From Melieria omissa (lineage: Eukaryota > Arthropoda > Insecta > Diptera > Ulidiidae): a stretch of DNA of 64,000 nucleotides. The translations under genes were made by a program, and so were the position numbers. A model generated the notes under the pieces. It was not told where the DNA came from. It made no database searches and worked only from the letters and a program-made list of their open reading frames with translations. The stretch spans positions 94,143,540-94,207,539 of the forward strand of contig OZ020269.1 of NCBI GenBank assembly GCA_963971225.1. Reading direction: 5' to 3'. Below are positions 12,622-22,679 of the stretch, piece by piece. Every line of letters starts with the position of its first letter. The stretch's first letter is position 1.

Positions 12622-12990
12622 AGGCCATAACAACCCGTTACGGTCTGCCGCAGAAGTTCCTCCAGGTGCCCCTATTTTAAGCGCGCCTTCTCCAGATGAT
12701 TACACCAAGAGATGATAGGACGTTCTACACTGAATCGCGATCGCCCTTTTCGCCATCGACCTCCAACTACCTGTTTTCGTCGGAGCTTCATCGTCTATAC
12801 ACGAGACATGACATCTTAGGCGCTCGACAATGATTCGCTGTTCTACGCGTCATACAGCTCGTTGTTCGTTCGCCATCAATGCAAACAGGTCCAACGATTT
12901 TGCGAAATACCTTTCTCTCAAACAACCCAAGGGTCCCTATGTCGTTACGCGACAGTGTCCATGCAACAACATCGTCATCAATAACATCGC
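12622..12990 (-). mobile_element. RTE-like 3' end, minus strand, tail-to-tail with previous copy
   Basis: The complement reads SRNDIGTLGLFERKVFRKIVGPV (split for length: SRNDIGTLG, LFERKVFRKIVGPV) then CIDGE, followed by the usual RTE 3' end with ...GTTATGGCC next to the tail. It meets the preceding plus-strand element at their shared (TAAG)n/(CTTA)n tail. The last 80 bp of one are an approximate reverse complement of the other. Only the RT C-terminus and 3' UTR are present, with frameshifts. Confidence 0.75.
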
Positions 12991-14080
12991 TGTGGCTTAG
13001 TTTGGCTCAATTATAACTTCACTTGGGCTCTCTTAGTTATTTTCTGGGATACCATAGAGTATCATGTCACATAACTGGTGCTCTATTGATGGCGGCGATA
13101 TCGTACAATGCATATAAGGATCAGCCGTATAGCGTACCTAGACTTTTCAGTTGTAAATCCACATGTTCAGGTTCATAAATCATTTACAGTCATCAACTAA
13201 AAAGTTCAAACCATACGAGACTCCTATTCGAATCTTTTTGCTACTGTCTAAAGTTCGAAGCCAATTCCAGCAGTACTCCAACGTATCTTCAGTCTTTCAA
13301 CCGATACGTACATGTGATGGCTCTGGGAGCTTTTCAAAAACACTGAATATCAGGTGCACTCAGTATCTTGGAAAATACGCTTAGGTAAACTGAACCGCAA
13401 TCCTTGGACTATTTCATACACTAAATGGTCCTCAATTGATCGACTGGTGTTGCATAAGGAAATCCTTACAGCGCTGAACAACCGAGCGCTGTTGTTGTCC
13501 GGGAATTCGATGAAGCAAATCAATGATTCTTTGCTTAGGTCAGTAAACTTTCAGTTGACTAACTGCATTGACCATGGGACATTTATGCCTTAGGAGACAT
13601 CTAGCAAGGCCCAACCTTAATGATAAAGAACCCTGTAGAGGATGATGAGATAACCATAGAAATTGTACGACCTGTTGAAAAATGTGTATTTCGGGACAAC
13701 TATTGGTGAGAGAACAATTTTACAAACGTCCAAAACTCTCATCGTTCGCCAAACATTTGCCCTAATTCTTCTGACGTACTCATTGAACGTTATAAGCCCT
13801 GTAATGAGACACACAAGGGTTCTCAAATCATGTTTGTTTTTCGATTGCCTACAGCCCTGCAGCCACAGCTTTTCTGTTGCAGATAGCCAGATTGTGTTCG
13901 ATCAAACTGCAGTCAATTGCTGGCTGTGGCCTTTCAAAAAGGATCTGCAAGTCAGCTCTTGCGAGTGTGACCGAACATTCGGAGCGGTTTTAGAGAATCC
14001 TCTCTGTTCCCCCTGCGGATTGCTTGCCGCATAGTCTTGCACTCTACTTGCGATGCATAGCAGACTTTGAAAGCCGCTTG
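12990..14080. other. Unassigned stretch
   Basis: Unique-looking sequence with frames of 69-123 codons on both strands (13163-14034). None has a domain, signal peptide or splice pattern I recognise. It may include the eroded end of the RTE copy to its left. Confidence 0.35.
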
Positions 14081-14081
14081 A

Positions 14082-14870
14082 CTATCCAGCATCCGAGAGG
14101 AATTTTAGTATGTTTGCTAAACCTTTGGATACCCAGTCTGAACCTGATATGAGATGGTCCCCCAGGTACTTCTTTCTTTTATGCATGAGTACAGGGCACT
14201 TTTCTAGTATATGTAGTGCAGTCTCGTTTTCCGTCAAGCAGAACCGGCAATACCCGTATTCACGGATTCCTAGTTTAGTTAGATGATAGTTCGATCTACA
14301 ATGCCCTGCAAGCATTCCCATGATAATCCTTAGATTATTTTTTGATAAGGTCATACATTCCTCGAATCGTTTTCGAGTGTAGGACCCAATAACCAGCTTC
14401 GAATGCTCCAGGCCTGGTTGATTTTATCAGTATTGATTTCTTCTAGTTTTCTCGTCCTTTCTCATTAGGATGAAGCTCCTTTTCCCAAACCACAAGGGTG
14501 TGGAAGCTCCCCTCCTTGCCAGCTCGTCAGCCCGTTCGTTCCCTTCAATGCCGGTGTGGCCCGGATCCCAAAGTACCCAGACCTTATTGTAACGGCCAAG
14601 TTCATTCAGCTTCTCAAGGCAATCGAAAACCAGTTTCGATGACATCTGGGAGGATCTCAGAGCGTTGACTGCCGTTTGGCTGTCAGAAAGGATGTCAATC
14701 TTTCGGTTCCGGTATTTTTTCGCCAGATTGAAGTAAGCACACCTTTAAATGGCGTATATTTCTGCCTGGAAGAAAGTGGTGTGCTTTCCTGTAGATTCCA
14801 AGTATCTTATCCTCGGCCCGTATACTCCTTCCTCCGTTAAGAAGCCATCTGTTGGGTGGGTTAGGAAAAA
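14082..14870 (-). pseudogene. Non-LTR retrotransposon remnant: RNase H and zinc motif
   Basis: Minus-strand 14427-14645 reads VLWDPGHTGIEGNERADELAR, the conserved final RNase H block of R1/Jockey/I-type elements. 14082-14354 reads CRFCLTENETALHILEKCPVL, the C-terminal Cys/His motif. 14695-14870 reads a damaged start of RNase H, where the expected TDGS has become LNGGRS. The blocks lie in separate frames with stops between them. It grades on its left into the unassigned stretch and on its right into the tandem repeat at 14875. Residue runs are shortened by stops; the clade is not resolved. Confidence 0.82.
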
Positions 14871-14874
14871 CTCG

Positions 14875-15540
14875 TATCATCCGATAAGAGCTGATTCTTA
14901 TTGATGGACCCAAGGTTAGGGAATCTAAGCTTGTTACGATGAAAGTTGATAATTGAAACAAACCTCGAAATGGCTAGAAATATAAAATAAATATTGGATT
15001 TAAGAAATTATCATTTTCATTAGCCCATCTAAGGTTATCAGGGAGTTCGATCTGATCCAAGGTTAGGAGGCACTTGTTGGGATGAAAATTTATAATTACG
15101 AAAGGCCATCAAATCAGTTTGCTTTGAGAAAACATCCGATAAGAGTTGAGTTTTTATTGGTCGACTCAAAATTAGAAGGGTCGACGGTTAAGAGATCCTT
15201 AGCGTGTTAGGATGGTAGTTGAAAATTGCGGCAAATCCTTGAATGGCTGCAGAAGAATTAGGAAAACGAAATACCATTAAATAAGTTGATTTTAAGAAAT
15301 CATCCGGTAAGATTTGGTTTTCATTAGCCGATCTAAGGTTGTTACGGAGTTCGATCTGATGAATGCTAACAAAAAGCCATCAAATAAGGTTGCTTTGAGA
15401 AATCATACGGTGGTTTTAATTGGTACGTCTAAGGTTTGGGGGGGGCTGTTATATAAAGGTTAAGAGATCCTAAACTTTTTTTGGATGAAAGCTTGCTGAT
15501 GGAAACTGGTTCGAAAGTTCCTTGGTAATAGGTTCATTAA
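14875..15540. repeat. Imperfect tandem repeat
   Basis: Segments such as ATCCGATAAGAG(C/T)TGA recur near 14878 and 15133 and, more degenerately, near 15297 and 15402. They share the flanking phrases CATTAGCC(C/G)ATCTAAGGTT, GTTAGGATG and CATCAAATAAG. Spacing is uneven (about 105-255 bp), so units are partly deleted. The left end overlaps the RNase H remnant, suggesting that the repeat captured or invaded its edge. Confidence 0.65.
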
Positions 15541-15945
15541 GAATGTTTATGATAATTTCTTATCACATGCTCTCGCTGAACATCGACCAATACATCTTGG
15601 CATTGTTTAGGCCCCTAGGCTTTCTTTTCTAGTGAATACTAGAATACTGTACTAACGGTCAAAACGTTGATTATGCATGATGGCGGAGATTGAGGTACAA
15701 TTTATGTATAGTTTTTTAGATGAATTTTTTGGTTTGCTTTAATTTGTGTTGACAAGTAGAAAAACCACACGGTTGCATAAAATTTATTGCAAAAAAGTTT
15801 AATCAGAATGGATTTATTTCGGATGTGGCTACAAAACCTTAAACTTCTTTAAAGTATATCAAAGTACTGTAAAGAGTCGACACCCTTTTATGAGCGGCAT
15901 TTCCGCGACTCGAGGACTCCCTGGTAGGTGAAAACCGGAAGGCCA
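15540..15945. other. Non-coding stretch
   Basis: No recognisable feature. Confidence 0.35.
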
Positions 15946-15949
15946 TTGA

Positions 15950-16361
15950 AGGTAGGTTAGGTTAGGTTATGGTGGCTGCCTCCGTTAGAGACACACTCGG
16001 ATGCCTATTATGAGGCCCATTGTGATACAACATATTTCATCCGTTTTTGAAATGTGTATGCAATACGGCCTTTCCAAAATATGTTACAACAGCCATTTCA
16101 AGCGGTTGGGGAAAGGGATGGGAGGGGACCTACAGTTTAACGCCGAATCCGAACGGCGATTGGCTGTTTTTCTTTTTCACACTTTGAGGTTTTGCCATTG
16201 CCTGCCAAGAGCGCACTTGTGCGATTCTTGTAATTCTCATCTGCTTCATGAGGATAGCGATAGGAGTAGATGAGCGTTTTACCAGCCCGAGCCAGGAATC
16301 GAACCTGGGGTCTCGGTATGAAAAGCCAGAGCGCTACCTGCTGGACTATTGAGGCCGGCCC
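15950..16361 (-). mobile_element. tRNA-derived SINE, minus strand
   Basis: The complement begins at about 16361 with a tRNA-like head. Box A, TAGTCCAGCAGG, is at 16337-16348 and box B, GGTTCGATTCC, at 16295-16305; both match the pol III consensus. The body continues with ATGAAGCAGAT, CGGCGTTAAACTGTAGGTCCC (split: CGGCGTTAAACTG, TAGGTCCC) and an ATACACATTTCA segment. It ends with repeated AACCT next to TACCTTC. The same blocks, in the same order, occur on the plus strand at 54031-54322. I infer a pol III-transcribed SINE. The head is not a functional tRNA gene, since its stems are degenerate and a SINE body follows. Confidence 0.85.
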
Positions 16362-16734
16362 CTTAGAAGGCAGATTTCAGTTTTTGGGCCAAGTTGGTCC
16401 TATAAGCAGTTTGGGGAATCGATCCAATGTGGTTTTGCGGTAAGGAATCCGTTTTCTTGGAGTCGATGTTGCTGGGTGCATTGTTGCAATGGCTGAACTC
16501 AATTCAAAACTACAGTTTTTGATATGTCTTTACTCGTGAACACTTGACAGACGTCTTCATACCTAATTTTCTCAGTCCAATATGAAATTTGATGGTGAAA
16601 TGCCCTTTAATCGTTAACTTCAATTTGAGCTTGAAGCGAGTCACTCAATTAAATTTATTGAGTGACTAAAAACTTGAACTCTCCTGAAACGCTCGCAGGT
16701 GACTGACGTTTTTCGGAGTTGAGACTCCCACCAC

Positions 16735-16893
16735 CAGGCGCGGATTCAGAAAAATATTTCGGGGGGGGTTTCAAAAAGTAATTCTTTAATAATTGTAAAA
16801 TGTCTTTTAATTTGTATGTTGTTTTATAGGCGATCCAAATATTTCGGGGGGGGGGGTTTCAACCCCCAAAACACCCCCCTGAATCCGCCACTG
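16735..16893. mobile_element. hAT-type MITE, 159 bp, with 8-bp target duplication
   Basis: The left end CAGGCGCGGATTCAG is mirrored by the right end CTGAATCCGCCACTG (15-bp terminal inverted repeats, 13 of 15 matching). The element is flanked by the perfect 8-bp direct repeat CCCACCAC at 16727-16734 and 16894-16901. An 8-bp duplication with CAG...CTG ends is diagnostic of the hAT superfamily. The 159-bp core is non-coding and holds two TTTCGGGGG tracts. Related copies occur at 33865, 52724 and 57047. Confidence 0.92.
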
Positions 16894-16901
16894 CCCACCA
16901 C

Positions 16902-18480
16902 CCAAACCCACTGATGGCGATATTGCTTTCGATACTTTTATGCAAACCCTTGAAATCCTGTAAAATGTTGATTTTGACTGAATCCCGATTAATCGAGATT
17001 TGCACTATAAGCCGTTAAGTTTTCACTGTGATTGCACTACGATTCACAATGGACAAAGCGGCGGCAATTAACGCGAGCTCAATCGTTTTATCCGGACAGC
17101 CGCATTATCCGTAGGTCTTTTAATTCGAGTCATTTCATGCATAAAGCTGCCATAATTACCTTCTTCCTACTCGCCCTAATACACACTCACACACAGACAT
17201 GTAGTTATGTCACCATGGCGCTATCCACCCACTTTGGTGTGCATCCTTTCTGTCTATTAGTTTTAATATTTTCATAGCACTTTGGCGCGTTTTACAGCAC
17301 GTAAGCCTCGGCAATCGCTTCACCAGTTCATTGACTTATTATCCTCGCCATTGTTCTTTATCAGCGGCACACACACACACACACATGCACAGTTGGGGCC
17401 AATTTTTTCGCTCATTTTTCCATTCTCCACTTCAACTGTCTATTAGTTTTTTAAGCATGCGGCAGCCGACGCTGCGCTGCCAACGTTCGCAGCTGCGCTT
17501 TTGCATACTTTTCATGATTGAAATGCACGTTCGGCTGCGCTCTCTGCATCTGCGTTCGCGTATGTCGCCCAACGCCTTCAACTCCGCACGCTGCCCATTT
17601 GTGGCCACTCTACAACTGTTGCCTGCACAAGCACAAACAAATTGCCACCGCTTGCCGCACATATTGGTAACATGTCGACTCAACCTGCAGCGCTGCCCTG
17701 CGCTTCCTCTGGCTGACGCCGATGCCGCCAACGCCATCGCCAGTGATGAATGATTTGCGATTTGTGTGCTCATCGAGCACTCGAGCCGCACCGTCAGTCG
17801 TTTCATCTGCCCCACTCGACGCTTATCATACTTGGCTTTTATGTACTTTTGTTATTGTTGTTCTTGCAGTTGGTGTTATTGTTGTTGTTGCTTTTGCCTC
17901 ATAATAATAGTGGAATTTTTGAGCTAAAAGCAAAGCGGGCCCCGCTTTGCTCTCCGCTCACGCCAACACGTTCGAAGTGCGCTTTAGTTAAATCTACGCT
18001 TAAATGCGCTAATATGGCAGCGCTTTGAATGCCAACAATGCTGCCATACTTTTCAGTTTTATTTATTAATTTTTTTGTTTTTGCCAGCTAAGGTGGTTGC
18101 TGGAGATTGTGTGAGGTAAGCAGCGCCGAAAGTAGTTTTATGATTTGGTTTTAAGCGAAGAAAATAGTAAAGAAAAATGTTGCATACTTTTAGGTGGTTA
18201 GAACAGGCTTTAAAATAAGGATTTCAAATTTAAGTGGTGAATGTTTAGTAATAATTATATTCTTGTTGATTTCAGTATTTCATATTAGTAATGACAGTAA
18301 TTTTCGAGTTTAGGCCAGAAAGCATTTTAATAATTTTTTGTTGATTAATCAGGAAATGAGAATGAAATCTTTTTAAATATTTGAAGTACTCGAAAAACAA
18401 TAGTAACAGTTCGACAATAGTTAATGAATCAATGGGAACATGAATTATGGGTGAAATTGATGAGTCAATAGATAAAGAAA
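16902..18480. other. Non-coding stretch with CA and GTT microsatellites
   Basis: Contains CA runs near 17190 and 17368-17386, a TTG run near 17850-17895, and GC-richer sequence at 17450-17750. Open frames of 80-140 codons overlap on both strands over the GC-rich part and show no domain. The composition resembles long introns or intergenic DNA of flies. Confidence 0.4.
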
Positions 18481-18484
18481 TATA

Positions 18485-19004
18485 CGTGGATGGACCAATA
18501 AGTACTTAGCCTACAAAAGAAAAACGAAAATTTTTGAAAAAGTGGCGATTTATTTCTCAACGTAGTCTCCTTTCAACTCGATACACTTGACCCAGCGATG
18601 CTCCAACTTCTTTAACCCGTCTGAAAAATACGTTTTCTGGAGGCCTCCGTGGCAGCGATAACCTCCTCATTCGACTCAAATTTCTGCCCGGCGAGTGACT
18701 TTTTCAAGTTTGGAAACAAAAAGAAGTCACACGGGGCCAAATCTGGAGAATACGGTGGATGGGGCAGCTGATCGTAGCCTAATGCGACCAATTTGGCGAA
18801 TCACCGACCGATATTGCTCTTTTCGATTTTTCTAAAATCCGCGGACACGTTCGTTTCCACACGCGGTCAAAACAAAACTACAAATCCAATATGGCTGAAA
18901 ATTTGACAGTAGCCGTCTACGACGATGTACTATGCGATAGTATATTGCTCTTACGATAGTGGCACCACCGGATGGTGGGGCTATGTACTATCGGACTGCC
19001 CACG
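18485..19004 (-). mobile_element. 520-bp internally deleted mariner with ITRs and TA duplication
   Basis: A 27-bp left end (18485-18511, ...CCAATAAGTACTTAGCC) is inverted at the right (18979-19004) with about 20 of 27 positions matching. TA flanks both ends (18483-18484, 19005-19006). On the minus strand, 18545-18790 reads LGYDQLPHPPYSPDLAPCDF then FFLFPNLKKSLAGQKFES and, after a frameshift, EHRWVKCIELKGDYVE. That is the C-terminal part of a mariner transposase including the third catalytic aspartate. The N-terminal end is reduced to a few codons (YRSVIRQIG). The first two catalytic aspartates are lost, so it could move only in trans. ITR layout suggests the irritans group. Confidence 0.9.
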
Positions 19005-19019
19005 TAAAGAAGAAAAGAG

Positions 19020-21110
19020 GAATGAATGGGTTGTTTGGTAAAGGTATGAGTAGAAGGAAAAAAGCAAAGAGGAAGGAAGAATAGATTAATTGATGAATGG
19101 ATTAAATGGATGGATAAATGAATTAATGGAAGACTAGTTGAAGGAATAAATGCATTAATGAGTGGATGGATACATGGAGTGGATTGATGACTGTGTGAAG
19201 GAATGGATAGATGGAGTAGATGGGTAAAAAAAGAAAATATGATATATATGGATGATTGAAAGATGAAAAAAATATATGGAATAAATGACTAAATTGATAG
19301 GATGAATGTGTGGATGGGATGATTACGATTAATGAGATGCATACGATGGATGGGATGGAATGGAATGATTAAATGAATAGGATAGGTTGGTAGGATATAT
19401 AGGATGATTTGAGAAGGTGAATGGTTAGGATGGATGGATGGATGGATACGATCAAATATGTAATACTTCTATATTGGCACTAACGTATCTTCACAATGTG
19501 TTTTCATTCGGAAATCAAAAGGAGACAAGCGATGAGACAGAAAACACGAAATTTTGTGAATATACACTATGATCAATAAGTACCGGGACTGTGTATTTTA
19601 AATTTTCCGCCGTTGCCCGATGCAGGTAAAAAATTTTTTTTAGGTCGGAAGGACCTTAACTGACATCTGTGTCAAATTTTGAGCGGGATTGCATCATTAG
19701 TTTTTGTTTGGCAGCTGTTAGTTAGTTAGTCAATTTTTTGTACTTCGTCGCGTTTGGGGATGAATGGAATGGTTACGATAGATAGTCAGGAAGTAATGAA
19801 TGGATGTATGGGGTTGAATGGAATGGTTACGATGGATAGGATAGATGGGATGAAAAGTTTGGATAAGATGGATAGACCGGATCTATGAGATGGGTTCATA
19901 CGATGAAAGATAATGGATGATGAGGTATAGATGATATAAATGAATCAATTGAAAGAATGAATGGTGTGGATGGGATGGTTACGATTAATGATATGTATAG
20001 GATGGATGGGAAGGGATGAATAAGATGAATAGGATGGGATATATTAGATGGGTTGATGAGATGAATGGTTTGGATGGACGGATGGTTGGATGGGATGGAT
20101 GAATAGAATGGATGGATGAGATGGATGACATAGATGGACAGGATGCATAAAATATAAGGTTGGGATGGATCGACCGAATGGATAGGTGGAGTAGATGGAT
20201 GAAAAACGGATTATATGTAGATAAATGAATCAAAATTGGGATTGGGATGAATGGATAATGAGGTAAAGATAGAATAAGTGGAAATATTATTAGGATGAAT
20301 GATGTCCAAGGGATGGTTACGATTAGTGAGATACAAAAAATGGATGGGATGGAGTGGAATGATTAAATGGATTGAAGATATGATATATAGGGCTAACAGG
20401 ATGAATGGGTAGGATGGATGGATAGGATGAATGAACAGAATGGATGGATGAGATGGGTGAGATCGATGCGTAGAATGTTTAGAATGGATATATAGGGATG
20501 GATGGAATGGAAAGTTTGGGTAGACCGTATGCATCGGATGGGTGCATACGATGGAAGGTTGGGATGGATCGACAGAATGGATGGATGAGATGCGTGAGAT
20601 CGATGCGTAGAATGTTTAGAATGGATATATAGGGATGGATGAAATGGTTACGATGGAAAGGATGGATAGAATGGATAGACCGGTGCATACGATGAAAGGT
20701 TGGGATGGATCGACAGAATGAATGGATAGGACGCATAGAATAGATGGATGGAATATATAAAAAGGACAGGATTTACAGTATGGATGGTTGAGATAGATGA
20801 AATAAATGGATGAATATGATAGTTATATAGGATGTATACGACGGATGGGTAGATATAATGGAATGAGAAAAATTGGTGAAAAGGATGATTGGATAGCATA
20901 TATGTGGCGGATTGGTAAGATATATAGCATGGATCGGTAGAGGCATAGAATAGATGGATGTATAGGATGCATGGAATTGGATGGAATTGATGGATTGCAT
21001 GGATTGATGGAATGGATAAAATGAATGGTGTGGTGGGAATTGGATTGTAATTAGGTGAATAGAATGAACAGGTGAAAAGAAGTAATTGAATTGGTGTATA
21101 AATCAATTAA
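19020..21110. repeat. Degenerate GGATGGAT-type repeat region, ~2 kb
   Basis: The plus strand is dominated by GGATGG, GAATGGAT and TAGGATGGAT variants. Minus-strand frames read Ser-Ile-His-Pro-rich strings that are only translations of the repeat. Larger repeats are superimposed. A segment with GAGATCGATGCGTAGAATG, then TTTAGAATGGATATATAGGG, occurs at about 20455-20500 and again at 20590-20640. GGTTGGGATGGATCGAC occurs near 20158, 20560 and 20699. A mariner end fragment interrupts the region at 19559-19760. Confidence 0.9.
19559..19760 (+). mobile_element. Mariner left-end fragment inside the GGAT region
   Basis: The sequence TATGATCAATAAGTACCGGG resembles a mariner inverted terminal repeat, with the same ATAAGTAC core as the 520-bp element at 18485. 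About 200 bp of unrelated, non-GGAT sequence follow before the GGAT repeat resumes. No transposase codons can be identified with confidence and the opposite ITR is missing. Confidence 0.5.
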
Positions 21111-22630
21111 TGGTTGTAATATTGTGTGATCCATTGTGTTGTACGAAATAAGTCAATGTTTTCTGCACATTGGAAGTACTCTGAGTTACGTTAGTTACGT
21201 CAACTCAACTTTTTCAGGGCAAAAAACACAAGTGGAAAAACCACATATAATTCGGGCAACAATAAATGTCCACGAATGGTGAACCATCCAAGCAATCGTA
21301 AAACAATTGATGGTTGATCGATTGATTGTTCAAGAGTGGAAATGAAAAAGTTCCCAATCAGTCGTTCGCTATCTGTGGTGTCTGAGGGGAAACTCGGCCT
21401 TAATATTTCAGCGAGTTGTTGTGCCATTTATATATATCAAATATATATACATATAATTATTTATCTTGCAGCAGCTTAAAGAAATTGCGAAAGCCGCGTT
21501 ATTTCATTGACACAGCAGCATCACTGGAGTCCATTGTGGTGGCATACGAACGCTACAATTAAACAAAAGTAATCACAGCAATGTAACAACAACAACGAGC
21601 ATTAAAGTCGTTTTGCAACAGCAAAAAGTTAGACATGTATGAAAGCGATATTCACAGCCGAAGCGGAATGGGCAATGTCCTTAAAGTGATTGTCACTGCG
21701 GGAAGCATTTGAATGTCAAGTGCTCAAACGCTGAGAAGAAAAAGCGAAATTCAATTACCGCCCACACCGCCGCACACTGCACCCTACAAACTGCGCGCCG
21801 AGCAATGCAGTGAAGTCGCGCAAAGCGGGTGGCCGCACAAAGACACACATGTGCGCCGTATAATGACGAGCAAAAACATCCTGTCGTGCGTTGCGCCGTT
21901 GCTACGTCTATTTCACACTCGCGCCCGGCACACATGTCAGTTGTTGCGCAGGATGTGCTTTGACTTACAAGACAATAGCACTGACGGCGTAGCCGCCGTC
22001 GCCGCCGACGATGCGATGACGATGACTGTATTTGTTGACTCCGGCGACTTTTGTCGTGACTTTTACGCGCTGTCTGTGCACGCACAACAGTCACACAACA
22101 GCCTTCGCTCGTTCCCGCACGCTGCCTCCTGCCGTTTTAACCGATTACGATGGCTGTAGATGGTTGTTAGACGAAAAAGCGGCTGCCAGCCAGCAACAGG
22201 ACATAATAAGGATAACGTCAGCGAAGGCGGCGGCGGCGACGGCGTCAAGTTTGCTGCGAAACGCGCATCGGTTCGTTGCTGGCAGTGCTATGCAGCCGTC
22301 TTTGTGACACATGCTTCTTTTATTGTTGCTATTGTTGTTGCTGGCATTGCTGCCAAAGTTAAATGGATCTCGTAATTGTTGTCGTCGCTGTCGAAAATGC
22401 AACCGTGTTGTGATTCTTTATTCCATTCATTGCACATAAGTACATATACATGCACACATCTATGTATCTTATATAAAAGTTATGTATTTATCCCTTCCGG
22501 GTGATGTGTGGCGCGGGTTGACTTTTAATAGCAGAGCAGTGCCGCTTTATGCGAAATTGCGGTATAATTGCAGCAAGATTACAGTGCGAAGAGGGACCAC
22601 AGCAGTGGCTGATGCTTAGAAATTCTTACG
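21110..22630. other. Non-coding stretch
   Basis: Contains CAA-rich sequence near 21585, GC-rich sequence at 21750-22270 with GCC/CGG clusters, and TTG runs near 22320. Overlapping frames of 60-148 codons on both strands show compositional bias only. I see no domain or splice structure. Confidence 0.4.
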
Positions 22631-22679
22631 ACTTTAAATGTTTAGCATTTTGAATGAAAACCAATTTTTTAGGGAAAGG

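Noticed and set aside
16285..16361. Apparent tRNA gene with A and B boxes (minus strand)
   Set aside because: The cloverleaf stems are not properly paired, and a SINE body continues downstream in three copies, so it is a SINE head.
20000..21106. Ser/Ile/His/Pro-rich minus-strand frames
   Set aside because: They only translate the GGATGGAT repeat.
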